NCBI RefSeq assembly: GCF_032337115.1
Contig: NZ_JAVXZY010000001.1
Coordinates: 1,116,001-1,180,000, forward strand
Origin: Roseateles_C aquae
Lineage (GTDB): Bacteria; Pseudomonadota; Gammaproteobacteria; Burkholderiales; Burkholderiaceae_C
Direction of reading: 5' to 3'
DNA: 64,000 nucleotides
Part shown: in pieces, positions 8,525-17,226 of the stretch
Position numbering within the stretch: the stretch's first letter is position 1
Layout: every line of letters starts with the position of its first letter
Made by a program: the position numbers and the translations under genes
The notes under the pieces: generated by a model
What the model was told of the DNA's origin: nothing
Database searches by the model: none
The model's input: only the letters and a program-made list of their open reading frames with translations

Positions 8525-10621
8525 TCAGTCGTTGAAGCCCTTGCCCTGCTCGACCAGGCGAGCCAGCAGCGGCGCCGGCTGCCAGAACTTGGCGTCGTCC
8601 AGCGGGTTCTTGGCAAAGCGCTTCATCGCCTGCACGACGTTGAACAAGCCCACCGTGTCGGCGTAGCACATCGGGCCACCGCGCCAGAGCGGGAAGCCGT
8701 AGCCTGTCAGGTAGACCATGTCGACATCGGAGGCGCGCTGCGCAATGCCTTCTTCCAGCAGATGGGCGGCCTCGTTGACCAGGGCATAGACCAGGCGATG
8801 GACGATTTCGTCATCGCTGATTTCTCGCGCTGTGATGCCCAGCGCAGCGCGGTGCTTGTCCAGCATCTCGCCCACCACCGGCGAGGGAATGGCATCGCGC
8901 TTGCCCGGCACGTAGTCGTACCAGCCGGCGCCGGTCTTCTGGCCAAAGCGGCCCAGCTCGCAGAGGCGGTCGGCACTGGCCGAATAGCGCAGCTCCGGCT
9001 TTTCCTGATAGCGGCGCTTGCGGATCGCCCAGCCGATGTCGTTACCGGCCAGATCGCCCATGCGGAAGGGGCCCATCGCAAAGCCGAACTTCTCGGCGGC
9101 GCGGTCGACCTGCTGCGGGCTGCAGCCCTCGTCGAGCAGGAAGCCGGCCTGGCGGCTGTACTGCTCGATCATCCGGTTGCCGATGAAGCCATCGCAGACG
9201 CCGGACACCACCGCCGTCTTCCTGATCTTCTTGGCCACTGCCATCACCGTGGCCAGCACGTCCTTGGCCGTGGCCTTGCCGCGCACCACCTCCAGCAGCT
9301 TCATCACATTGGCCGGGCTGAAGAAGTGCATGCCCACCACATCGGCGGGGCGCTGCGTGAAGCCGGCGATCTTGTCGACATCCAGCGTCGAGGTGTTGGA
9401 GGCCAGGATGGCGCCGGGCTTCATCACTGCGTCGAGTTGCTTGAAGACCGCTTCCTTGACGCCGATCTCCTCGAACACCGCCTCGATGACCAGATCGGCA
9501 TCACCAATTTCGGCATAGCTGAGCGTGGTCGACAGCAGGGCCATGCGCTGCTCGTACTTGTCCTGTTTGAGCTTGCCCTTGGCGACCTGGCCCTCGTAGT
9601 TCTTGCGGATGGTGGCCACGCCGCGGTCCAGCGCTTCCTGCTTGGTCTCCAGGATGATCACCGGCAGACCGGCGTTCAGGAAGTTCATGCTGATGCCGCC
9701 ACCCATGGTGCCGGCGCCGATGACGGCCACCTTGTTGATCGCGCGCACCGGCGTGCTGTCCGGCACATCACTGATCTTGCTGGCCGCCCGTTCGGCAAAA
9801 AAGGCGTGGCGCAGGGCCTTGGATTCCGGCGTCACCATCAAGGCGGCAAAACCTTCGCGCTCGGCGCGTAGGCCATCCTCGAATTTCATGTTCACCGCAG
9901 CGGCCACCGCCTCCAGGCAGCGCAGCGGCGCCGGGAAGTTTTTGCTCATCGCGCCGACGGTGTTGCGGGCGAACTGGAAGAAGGCCTGCGGCTCGGCGTG
10001 GCGCGCCTTCAGATCGCGCACGCGGGGCAGCGGGCGCTTGTCAGCCACTTCGGCCGCAAAGGCCAGCGCGGCTTCCATCAGATCGCCGTCGACGATGCGA
10101 TCAAACAGCTTCTGCCCCGGCAACTGGGCCAGCATCTCGCTATTGACCGGCTCGCCACTGACGATCATGTTCAGCGCCGGCTCCACGCCCAAGGCGCGCG
10201 GCAGCCGCTGCGTGCCGCCGGCGCCGGGCAGCAGGCCCAGCTTGACTTCGGGTAGCGCGATCTTGGCGCCCGGTGAGGCCAGCCGGTAGTGGCAGCCCAG
10301 CGCAAGTTCCAGCCCGCCGCCCATGCAGACACTGTGCACCGCCGCGACGATGGGCTTGCTGCAGGCCTCGACCAGGGCGATCAGCGACAGCAGATTGGGC
10401 TCGGCCAGCGCCTTGGGGCTGCCGAATTCCTTGATGTCGGCGCCGCCCGAGAAGGCCTTGCCGGCACCGGTGATGACGATGGCGACAACGCCGGCATCGG
10501 CCTCGGCGCGCTCGACCCCCTCGGCCGCGGCCTTGCGGGTCGCATAGCCCAGGCCGTTGACCGGCGGGTTGTCCAGCGTGATCACGGCCACATTGCCGCG
10601 GACTTCATAGGAGGCGGTCAT
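8525..10621 (-). CDS. fadB: 3-hydroxyacyl-CoA dehydrogenase / enoyl-CoA hydratase fusion (FadB/FadJ type)
   Basis: The 698-residue product has an N-terminal enoyl-CoA hydratase domain (oxyanion segment GKAFSGGADIKEFG; Glu residues in CMGGGLELALG and LPEVKLGLLPGAGG) and a C-terminal dehydrogenase with NAD motif VAVIGAGTMGGGISM and catalytic His in HFFSPANVMKLLEVV. It performs hydration and NAD-dependent oxidation of acyl-CoA in beta-oxidation. The start at 10621 has AAAGGG about 8 nt upstream. It is the first gene of the minus-strand cluster, with a perfect 12-bp palindrome about 30 bp upstream. Whether FadB or FadJ is the nearer relative cannot be settled here. Confidence 0.93.
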   Translation of the reverse strand: MTASYEVRGNVAVITLDNPPVNGLGYATRKAAAEGVERAEADAGVVAIVITGAGKAFSGGADIKEFGSPKALAEPNLLSLIALVEACSKPIVAAVHSVCMGGGLELALGCHYRLASPGAKIALPEVKLGLLPGAGGTQRLPRALGVEPALNMIVSGEPVNSEMLAQLPGQKLFDRIVDGDLMEAALAFAAEVADKRPLPRVRDLKARHAEPQAFFQFARNTVGAMSKNFPAPLRCLEAVAAAVNMKFEDGLRAEREGFAALMVTPESKALRHAFFAERAASKISDVPDSTPVRAINKVAVIGAGTMGGGISMNFLNAGLPVIILETKQEALDRGVATIRKNYEGQVAKGKLKQDKYEQRMALLSTTLSYAEIGDADLVIEAVFEEIGVKEAVFKQLDAVMKPGAILASNTSTLDVDKIAGFTQRPADVVGMHFFSPANVMKLLEVVRGKATAKDVLATVMAVAKKIRKTAVVSGVCDGFIGNRMIEQYSRQAGFLLDEGCSPQQVDRAAEKFGFAMGPFRMGDLAGNDIGWAIRKRRYQEKPELRYSASADRLCELGRFGQKTGAGWYDYVPGKRDAIPSPVVGEMLDKHRAALGITAREISDDEIVHRLVYALVNEAAHLLEEGIAQRASDVDMVYLTGYGFPLWRGGPMCYADTVGLFNVVQAMKRFAKNPLDDAKFWQPAPLLARLVEQGKGFND

Positions 10622-10651
10622 CGCAACACCCTTTCAGCGAAGCTAAAAATA

Positions 10652-10663
10652 GAACGATCGTTC
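10652..10663. promoter_or_regulatory. Palindromic operator upstream of fadB (TetR type)
   Basis: GAACGATCGTTC is a perfect 12-bp palindrome located about 30 bp before the fadB start, next to a possible -10 (TAGAAT, minus strand, about 10666-10671). Sites of this look are bound by TetR-family regulators of fatty-acid and branched-chain degradation in proteobacteria. No such regulator is encoded beside it. Confidence 0.65.
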
Positions 10664-10943
10664 GATTCTAGGCAGGAGCCCCCGCGATTGTTTGTCCCAG
10701 TTGTGACAAGTTGACAGGGCGGCGCGAGGACCGGCGCTTCCAAGGCTCGGCAGCGCGAATGATGGTAAGCACACTGCAGCGCCTGCCTGCGAAAAACCCC
10801 TGGTTTACCCTGCTCGCGCGCCGCAGAACCGTCGCCAGTGTCCTGCTCGGACGGGCCGGCACGGCGCGCTAGCAGGCCAAGTCAACAGGCCAAGTCCGCA
10901 GGCCGGAATCGCATCGTCGCAGCTGCACTGCCCTGCAGATCGC

Positions 10944-12572
10944 TCAGCCGCCGCGCACCGGCGCCGACCACACCGAAGGCTGGCCGTGATCGCTGCACCT
11001 TCTTGCCGTCGCACGCGCCATCGCCGCCAGGGCCAGGCCGATCGGCAAGACTGTCGCTTCCACCACCCAGGCCTTGTTGAACACCGCCAGCCCGATAACG
11101 ACTTCGCACAGGCCCAGCAAGGGAATGGCCAGGCTGAGCACCACGGCGAGCCGCAACACAGGCAGGGCAGCACGGGCTGCACCGCGCCAAACGCTCCAGC
11201 CCAGGCAGGCCAGGAATATGGGGTAGTACAGCGCCGCTGGGCGCAACGCCGACTCAGGCAGGCAAAGCACTTGCAGCTTCAGGCCCAGCAGCGTCCCCGA
11301 CAGCGCGGCGATGCAGCCCAAGCTGACACCGACGCTAAGCGCTGCCATGACGCGGCTCCCTCGCGTTTGCAGCGCTTCACCTGCAGCCACCGCGCGCTTG
11401 CGTCGGCTCTCGATCCACAGCAGATTGCCGCTGTAGAACAACCAGGCCCCGGCCAAGGCAAGCAGGAAATACATCCAGCGCACCTCTGTGCCGCCAAAGG
11501 AGGCCATGTGTAGCGCGAAGGCGCTGCTGATGATCAGCGCCGCCGCGCCCTGTTGGCCGGGCAGGAAATCGCGGTTCAGCACACGTCCGCTGTAGGGATC
11601 CAGCGCGAGAAAGCCGCCGCGCGCCCGTGGCGATACCGCACGCTCGTCATGGCCCCAGACCCGCAGCAGCGGGCGTGGCCCCAGCAACTGCTGGTATTGC
11701 AGCTGCTCGATGCGCAAGCCCGGCGCCTCGGCCTCGGCCCGCGCGACAAGCTGCTGCGGCGACAGCATCTGCGCGAGATCTGGCGGCGGCGCCGCGACGC
11801 TGACCGCGGGCCTGCCCTGTAGCTGCGATTGATGCAGCCAGCGGTCCTGCAGGGCGTAGAGGCCATCGTGAACGGCAAAGACCACCGCCGTCACGGCCAT
11901 CACCAGATGAAAGGGCAGGCTGGCGACGCCCACCGCATTGTGCGCATCCAGCCACAGCCGCTTCAAATTCTTGCCCAGGCGCAGCGCCAGGAAGTCCTTG
12001 GCCAGCGTCGGTAGCACCAGCACCAGGCCGGAGAACAGGGCCAGCGCGTACAGCGCGGCGATCACACCCATCAGCCAGCGACAGACGTCGTTGTCGACGG
12101 GCAAGCCGACGACACGGTGCAGATCATCGACAAAGCGCCCAAGCGGCATGGCCGCCGGCAGTGTCTGCAGCTGCAGCTGCCCGGCGGCATCGAGATGCGC
12201 GCTGCGCCTACGGTCCGCGGCGCCACCCTCTCCCTCATCGTCTTCATCCCCGTCGCCGCCAACGCCCCCCGCGGCGGCCTGCCAGGACAGGCTGGCGCGG
12301 CGCTGCACCCCCTCGCCCTGCAGATCCAGGCGCAGCTCGCGCGCCGCGGCCGGCTGCTCGCGCAGCAAGCGGGGTAACAGTGCGCCGAGCTCGTCCAGGC
12401 TCTGCTGCACTGCTTGCTGCTGCTGCGCTGGCCGCAGCCAGTCGTCCAGCTCCGCCTTGAACAAGGTGAAGGCGCCCGCATAGAAAGCGATGAACAAGGC
12501 CAGGCCGCTGAGCAGACCGGTCCAGCCATGCACCGCCTTGTAGATGCGCAGGGTTTCGCTCTTGAGCTTCAT
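10944..12572 (-). CDS. PepSY-associated transmembrane protein of iron-uptake locus
   Basis: The 542-residue product begins with a PepSY_TM segment (YKAVHGWTGLLSGLALFIAFYAG cut here at residues 8-30), has a large periplasmic loop and further membrane segments including one near the conserved LDAHNAVGVASLPFHLVMAVTA region, and ends with a cluster of hydrophobic helices. Such proteins accompany TonB siderophore receptors and are thought to act as inner-membrane ferric-siderophore reductases or uptake factors. Its ATG overlaps the stop of the DUF3649 gene (ATGA), so it is translationally coupled to it. A longer upstream frame is rejected because it runs across that gene. Confidence 0.88.
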   Translation of the reverse strand: MKLKSETLRIYKAVHGWTGLLSGLALFIAFYAGAFTLFKAELDDWLRPAQQQQAVQQSLDELGALLPRLLREQPAAARELRLDLQGEGVQRRASLSWQAAAGGVGGDGDEDDEGEGGAADRRRSAHLDAAGQLQLQTLPAAMPLGRFVDDLHRVVGLPVDNDVCRWLMGVIAALYALALFSGLVLVLPTLAKDFLALRLGKNLKRLWLDAHNAVGVASLPFHLVMAVTAVVFAVHDGLYALQDRWLHQSQLQGRPAVSVAAPPPDLAQMLSPQQLVARAEAEAPGLRIEQLQYQQLLGPRPLLRVWGHDERAVSPRARGGFLALDPYSGRVLNRDFLPGQQGAAALIISSAFALHMASFGGTEVRWMYFLLALAGAWLFYSGNLLWIESRRKRAVAAGEALQTRGSRVMAALSVGVSLGCIAALSGTLLGLKLQVLCLPESALRPAALYYPIFLACLGWSVWRGAARAALPVLRLAVVLSLAIPLLGLCEVVIGLAVFNKAWVVEATVLPIGLALAAMARATARRCSDHGQPSVWSAPVRGG

Positions 12573-12871
12573 CAGCGCTCCAGCAACACAAAGGCCAGGG
12601 CCAGCAGCGCCGTGGCGCCACCAAGGCTCAGCCAGGCGCGCCGACCGCTGCTGAAACCAAAGCTCAGCGCCAGCAGGGTGAGCCAGATCGGCGCCACCAT
12701 CCACATCGCCAGCTGAGAGCGCAGCGCAAGGGTCAGGCCCGGCTGCGCCAGGTGGTTGAACAACGCGCTGCACAGCAGGGCCACGACCAGCCCGCCCAGC
12801 GCGCCGGCCAGCGTCTTGGACCACCAGTCGCGCCGCGGCGCGGACCGCGGCGTCTGCACCAGCGGCATCAT
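12572..12871 (-). CDS. DUF3649-family iron-uptake membrane protein
   Basis: The small 99-residue protein has three predicted membrane helices (around residues 17-35, 42-60 and 74-95). Size, membrane pattern and position between a DUF3325-type gene and a PepSY gene match the DUF3649 iron-uptake family. Its ATG overlaps the upstream stop (ATGA) and its own stop overlaps the next start, giving a fully coupled trio. The biochemical role is not known; I infer support of siderophore transport across the inner membrane. Confidence 0.8.
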   Translation of the reverse strand: MMPLVQTPRSAPRRDWWSKTLAGALGGLVVALLCSALFNHLAQPGLTLALRSQLAMWMVAPIWLTLLALSFGFSSGRRAWLSLGGATALLALAFVLLER

Positions 12872-13152
12872 GGGCACCTCCGCATCAGCGGCTTCAGCAA
12901 CTGCCGCGCCGCGGCCAGGTGAGGCAGCAGCACCAAGGCCAGCATCCAGACCGTCAGCAGGGTGTAGACCAGGGCCAGGGCTTGCCGCTGCTCGGCAAGC
13001 ATCAGGCCACCGGCCATGCCGCACAGCAGCGCCAGGCCGTAGGCCGGGCCGCGCCGCCAGGGCCGCGCCAGCCATCGCTGTTGCGCCAGGCCCAGGTAGA
13101 CACAGACGGGCGCCGCGGCCAGCAGCGCCAGCTTGATAGCAATCGCGGCCAT
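12868..13152 (-). CDS. DUF3325-family iron-uptake membrane protein
   Basis: The 94-residue hydrophobic protein (helices near residues 2-20, 36-52 and 58-80) directly follows the TonB-dependent receptor, whose stop codon lies 2 nt before this start. In related bacteria DUF3325, DUF3649 and PepSY proteins follow a siderophore receptor in this order, which supports the assignment. No catalytic motif is visible. It overlaps the next gene by the ATGA junction. Confidence 0.8.
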   Translation of the reverse strand: MAAIAIKLALLAAAPVCVYLGLAQQRWLARPWRRGPAYGLALLCGMAGGLMLAEQRQALALVYTLLTVWMLALVLLPHLAAARQLLKPLMRRCP

Positions 13153-13154
13153 GC

Positions 13155-15377
13155 TCAATAGTCCAGGCTCAGCGACGCGCTCAGCGCGCGCGCAGGCCCT
13201 AGCGTTGCAATCGGCGTGCTGTCGCTGAAGGCCCCGTTGAAGAAGCGCTGGTTGAGCAGGTTCGTCACACCCAGCCGCCATTGCGCGGCCTGACCGAACA
13301 GCCGGCTGTTCAGCCGGGCGCCGACATCGAGCTGCTGCCAGGCAGGCAGGCGCAGCTGATTGGCCGCATCGAGATACTGCGGCGCCGTCGCCGCCAGCCG
13401 GGCGTTCAGCGCCAGACCCGGGATGCTGCTGAGCTCGGCATCCAGGCCCAGATTGGCCTGCCAGGCCGGACCGCCGACGGCGCGATGGCCGTCCTGGAGC
13501 CCGCCCTCGGTGCGCGCCAGCACGGCACGGGACAGCGTCGCCCCGACCAGCAGGCGCAGGCCCTTCTGCAGCTCTCCGCTGCTGCTCCACTCCAAAGCTC
13601 GCACCCGCTTGCGGCCACCGTCGACATAGGTCGGCCGAGTGCTGGGGCCGGTCGCGATCAGCGTTGGGCGGCGAATCTCGTAGACCGCCAGCGCATGGAG
13701 CATGCCTTCTTGTTCCCATTTCAGACCCAGCTCGGTCTGCTGCGTCTTGTAGGGTGCAAAGACCTGCTGGTAGTTGCTTGCCGAGTTGTCGTCGATGGTG
13801 TCGCCCTGGCTCAGCCCCTGCACATAGTTGGCATACAGCGACAGCTGTGGCCCCCAGGGCTTGAGCACCAGACCCAGCGAGGGCGTCCAGGCGCTCTGGT
13901 CATAGTGATCCCTCAAGGCGCCGCTGGCCGCCAGATAGCTGCGCGTGCGCACGTTCTGGCGGCGCACACCGAGGTTCAGACTGAACAGCCCATCAGGGCT
14001 GCTGATGCTGTCGACCAGGGCCAGGCTGCTCAAGCGCGCGTCGCCGGTCTTGGGCGCACCGGCCGGCAGCTCCACCATCGCGGCCTCGGTCGGCTGATAG
14101 AGGTTGGAACTGAACGGCCGCATATTGACCGCCGAACCGCTGTCCTGATCGAGACGGCTGAGCTGCAGCACCCATTGATGCTGCAAGCCGAGCCAGTCGG
14201 CACGGGCGCGCAGCCCCAGCTCCCCGGAGCGGCCGTCGTTATACCCGCGCTGGCCAATCATGCGGGCGCTGTAGTTGCCCTGCGGATCGATCATGCGCGC
14301 ATGGGTGCCGTTGATGAAACCACTGAAGCGGTGCGTGCGCTGCCCGAAACCGGCGAAGGCCTCCAGCTGATCGCTGAGCGCCAGATCGACATGGGCGATC
14401 AGGGCGCGGCTGAGCAAGGCGCCCTCGGCCTTGGGAAACTGGTTGATCGTAGGGGCCGGCACGGCAGGCAGGCTGGGTCCGGCAAACCAGTACATCGCCG
14501 CCGTGCCGCCGCTGAACGATTCACGGCTGTGGTAGCCATCCAGCGTCGCGCGCACCGCGGCACTGCGGTAGTCCAGCGCAGCGCTGAGCAATTCGCGGCG
14601 CTTGGCCTGCCCCTGCAGCGGGGTGCGGCCCTGGCCATGCGCGGCGTTGACGCGCAAACCCCAATCCTGCTGCTCGCCCAAGCGGCGCGCGATGTCCAGT
14701 CCAAGCTGCGCCTGCGAGCGGCTGCCCCACCCCAGATTCACCCGCGTCAGCGCTTGATCGCCAGCGCGCTTGGGCACCAGGTTGATCACACCGCCGACAC
14801 CACCATCGGGCGGCATGCCGCTGAACATCGCATTCGGCCCCTTCAGCAGCTCGGCCCTTTCGACGAACTCGACCGGCACATGGCCGACCGGCGCCAAACC
14901 GAACAGACCCTCGATCGCAATGTCGCCGGCATTGACATCAAAGCCGCGCACCCGAAAGTTCTCGTAAGCATGGCCGCTGCTGGTCGTCAGGCGCAGCGCC
15001 GCGTCGTTCTGCAGCACCTCGCCCAAGGTGCGCGCCTGTTGGGCCTCTATCAGTTCGGCGGTGTAGGCGGTCTGGCTGAACGGGGAGTCCAGCAGCGACA
15101 CATTGCCAAGCAGACCGAGCCGGGCACCGCGCGCGAGCTGGCCGCCCGCTTGGGTCTCTGGCAACTCGGCCCCCAGCGGCACGCGGGCGCGTACACGGAC
15201 AATGGGCAGGCTGTCCGAAAAGCCATCGGCCTTGTCGGCCTTGTCGGCCGAGCTGGCGCGCTCTACGCCACCGGCGCCCTCGGCCGGCGTCTGCGGCCTG
15301 TCGTTCGCCCGGGCCATATGGCCAAGGCTGAGCAGGCCAAGCAGCATCGGGGTCCATCGAAATCGCGCAGCGCGCAT
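13155..15377 (-). CDS. TonB-dependent siderophore receptor
   Basis: The 740-residue outer-membrane receptor has a signal peptide (cleavage after HMARA, about residue 25), a plug domain (QTAYTAELIEAQQARTLGEV, then NFRVRGFDVNAGDIAIEGL and VERAELLKGPNAMFSGM) and a beta-barrel ending in an aromatic residue (ASLSLDY). These features are those of ferric-siderophore receptors powered by TonB-ExbBD. The start at 15377 has AGGAG about 8 nt upstream. It follows the DUF2325 gene by about 105 bp and precedes the DUF3325-DUF3649-PepSY trio, so the cluster is an iron import operon probably controlled by the Fur box at 17142. The siderophore itself cannot be named. Confidence 0.93.
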   Translation of the reverse strand: MRAARFRWTPMLLGLLSLGHMARANDRPQTPAEGAGGVERASSADKADKADGFSDSLPIVRVRARVPLGAELPETQAGGQLARGARLGLLGNVSLLDSPFSQTAYTAELIEAQQARTLGEVLQNDAALRLTTSSGHAYENFRVRGFDVNAGDIAIEGLFGLAPVGHVPVEFVERAELLKGPNAMFSGMPPDGGVGGVINLVPKRAGDQALTRVNLGWGSRSQAQLGLDIARRLGEQQDWGLRVNAAHGQGRTPLQGQAKRRELLSAALDYRSAAVRATLDGYHSRESFSGGTAAMYWFAGPSLPAVPAPTINQFPKAEGALLSRALIAHVDLALSDQLEAFAGFGQRTHRFSGFINGTHARMIDPQGNYSARMIGQRGYNDGRSGELGLRARADWLGLQHQWVLQLSRLDQDSGSAVNMRPFSSNLYQPTEAAMVELPAGAPKTGDARLSSLALVDSISSPDGLFSLNLGVRRQNVRTRSYLAASGALRDHYDQSAWTPSLGLVLKPWGPQLSLYANYVQGLSQGDTIDDNSASNYQQVFAPYKTQQTELGLKWEQEGMLHALAVYEIRRPTLIATGPSTRPTYVDGGRKRVRALEWSSSGELQKGLRLLVGATLSRAVLARTEGGLQDGHRAVGGPAWQANLGLDAELSSIPGLALNARLAATAPQYLDAANQLRLPAWQQLDVGARLNSRLFGQAAQWRLGVTNLLNQRFFNGAFSDSTPIATLGPARALSASLSLDY

Positions 15378-15419
15378 GGTGTTCACTCCTCTGGCAGTGT
15401 TGTTGTGAAAGGCAAAGCT

Positions 15420-15441
15420 GCGCCCCACCCTCTCGGGGCGC
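15420..15441. other. Hairpin in leader of TonB receptor gene
   Basis: GCGCCCC and GGGGCGC form a perfect 7-bp stem with an 8-nt loop, 43 nt before the receptor start. There is no U-run, so it is not a typical terminator on either strand. It could attenuate or protect the downstream mRNA. Confidence 0.4.
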
Positions 15442-15482
15442 GAAAGAAAACTCAGGGATCGCCGCGGTGGGCGGAGCTGACC

Positions 15483-16724
15483 TCAGGGCTCGGAAGCCGC
15501 CCCTGGGTTCAGGCTGTCCAGCGCGCGCTGCAGGCCGCTGGCGCTGGGCTTGTCGACGAACACGCAGCGCTTGCCATGACGCTTGCAGTGCTCCTTGACG
15601 CGCCAGTAGGCGTCATGGCTGATACAGCCGGTCTGGCAGATCACCAGGTCCGCCGCTGCCAGGCTGGCGTCCAGCTTGGTGACCGCATCCTCCTCGCCGC
15701 CGTCGTGGTGCAGGAAGCGCCCGCCGGTGCGCTCGATCAGCTGCCGGTAGATAGGCACGACGCCGGCCCGCCCGCCCACACAGAGCACCGCGCGCTCGGC
15801 CAGCCTTGGCAGCGGTGCGGACTCGGTGCAGCCCTGGGCTTGATCGGCCGGCGCCGGCCGCAGCCCTGGCCGCATGTCGGCCGCTGGCGCGCGGGCCGCT
15901 TGGGCCAGCGCTTCACGCGCCTCGGCCAGCGCAGCCTCCAGCGCCTCGATACGGGTACGCTGGCGCGCCAGGCGCTCGGCATCGTCACGCCGTCGCAGCA
16001 CGGCATCACCGCCTTGCTGCAGCGACTCGCGCAGACTGGCGATCAGCGTATCGCGTGCCAGCAGCTCGGCGCGCAGCTGAACGACGCTGGCCTGTAGACG
16101 ATCACGCTCACGGCCCTGCAGCTCGGCCAGCTGGGTGCAACGCGACTGCGCCTGCGCCAACTCGCGGCCCAGCACCAGATTCTCCTGGGTGAGCGATTGA
16201 AGACGGCGCTGATCGACCCGCTCGGCACTGCCCAGCTGGTGCTGCAGCATGTGGATGTCGCGCAGCACCAGCTCCTGCAGCGCCTCGTCGCAGCGCGCAT
16301 GGGTCAGCGTGGCCCACAAGGCGCCATCGACCGTGGCGCCCTGCACATGGGCGCGCCACCAACGCGTTAATGCCTCGGTGCTCTTCTGCCGCGCCGCTTC
16401 CTTCAGCGCCAAGGCAAAGCGCTGATCCAGCTCGCGCTGCAGCAGCTCGGCGACCGGCGAACGGCGGCTGCTGTCATTGATCGCACCGCAGTGCAGTTCG
16501 TAGTCGCCCGCTTCGATCAGGCCGCCGAACAGCCGCCCCAGGGCCTTGCGCAGCACCGGCATCGGCAGGCAGACCCCCACCACCGGGCACAGCGCCTGGG
16601 ACGGCAGCTCCCAGAGGCGGCGACGGCGCGAGCCCTGGCGAGTCGGTAGTGGCGGTGCGTCCGGCGTTGCCGGCCTCGCTGCCGCAGTCAGCAAACGGGC
16701 GAAGTCGGGGCGGCGCTCACACAT
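15483..16724 (-). CDS. DUF2325 domain protein
   Basis: The 413-residue protein has a basic N-terminal part, a long alpha-helical and coiled-coil middle (about residues 170-300, rich in Leu/Gln/Arg/Glu) and a C-terminal DUF2325 domain starting AVLCVGGRAGVVPIYRQLIE, with conserved HHDGG, CQTGCISHDAYWRVK and FVDKPS segments. The molecular function of DUF2325 is unknown. It is placed between hemP and a siderophore receptor gene, an arrangement also seen in other Burkholderiales iron loci, so a role in iron or heme homeostasis is likely. GGGAG lies 6 nt before the start. Confidence 0.87.
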   Translation of the reverse strand: MCERRPDFARLLTAAARPATPDAPPLPTRQGSRRRRLWELPSQALCPVVGVCLPMPVLRKALGRLFGGLIEAGDYELHCGAINDSSRRSPVAELLQRELDQRFALALKEAARQKSTEALTRWWRAHVQGATVDGALWATLTHARCDEALQELVLRDIHMLQHQLGSAERVDQRRLQSLTQENLVLGRELAQAQSRCTQLAELQGRERDRLQASVVQLRAELLARDTLIASLRESLQQGGDAVLRRRDDAERLARQRTRIEALEAALAEAREALAQAARAPAADMRPGLRPAPADQAQGCTESAPLPRLAERAVLCVGGRAGVVPIYRQLIERTGGRFLHHDGGEEDAVTKLDASLAAADLVICQTGCISHDAYWRVKEHCKRHGKRCVFVDKPSASGLQRALDSLNPGAASEP

Positions 16725-16891
16725 GAGCAGCTCCCCGGCGCAAACGGCGAAGCGTCAGTCGGCGTGTCCGCAATGGCGGTGCATGGCGTGGCGTCAGCAT
16801 GGCGAGTCCTCGGCATGAGGGGCACGGGCTGGCGCTCAGCTGGCTGGTGCGGTGGCGGTGGCGTGGGCAATGGCCATCTGGCCAGGCCCGA

Positions 16892-17128
16892 TTACTTGGT
16901 CAGGATCAGCTTGCCCTGCGCGGTCAGACTGAGCCTGTACACCTGACCGGCATGCTCAAGCTCGACCTGGCGCTGGCCCTGCAAGAGCTGGGCACTGCTC
17001 CAGCGGATGATGGGGCCGCGCGGTGCACCATCACGGCGAACGGCAGACACGGCGCGGTCGCCACCAAGCTGGGGGACATCGCCGGGCTGCATTGGGCTCA
17101 ATAGCCGGGGCGTGTTTGTCGTCGTCAT
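16892..17128 (-). CDS. hemP: Hemin uptake protein HemP
   Basis: The 78-residue protein ends with the HemP signature: SAQLLQGQRQVELEHAGQVY followed by RLSLTAQGKLILTK. HemP is a small protein needed for heme and siderophore uptake in Burkholderia. The start at 17128 is preferred over an upstream ATG at 17140 because it has GAGG at the right distance and because the upstream ATG nearly touches the Fur box. It is the first gene of the minus-strand iron locus. Confidence 0.9.
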   Translation of the reverse strand: MTTTNTPRLLSPMQPGDVPQLGGDRAVSAVRRDGAPRGPIIRWSSAQLLQGQRQVELEHAGQVYRLSLTAQGKLILTK

Positions 17129-17141
17129 GGCCTCAATCATA

Positions 17142-17160
17142 AATGATAACCATTCTCATT
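17142..17160. promoter_or_regulatory. Fur box upstream of hemP
   Basis: AATGATAACCATTCTCATT matches the 19-bp Fur consensus closely (minus strand: AATGAGAATGGTTATCATT). It lies 13 bp before the hemP start and would cover its promoter, so the locus should be repressed by Fe-Fur and opened on iron limitation. Confidence 0.9.
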
Positions 17161-17226
17161 AACAAGCAAAATGCGCACAGGCAGGAAACAGCGGCAAGGG
17201 CGTGACTCGGTCAGGGACGGCCTGCA

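Noticed and set aside
13281..16097. A 938-codon open plus-strand frame opposite the TonB receptor and DUF2325 genes
   Set aside because: It has no domain-like sequence and mirrors two clear genes on the other strand; long antisense frames are common at this GC content.
16688..16870. Short minus-strand frame of 60 codons between hemP and the DUF2325 gene
   Set aside because: Pro/Thr/Ala/Ser-rich with no recognised motif; likely chance.
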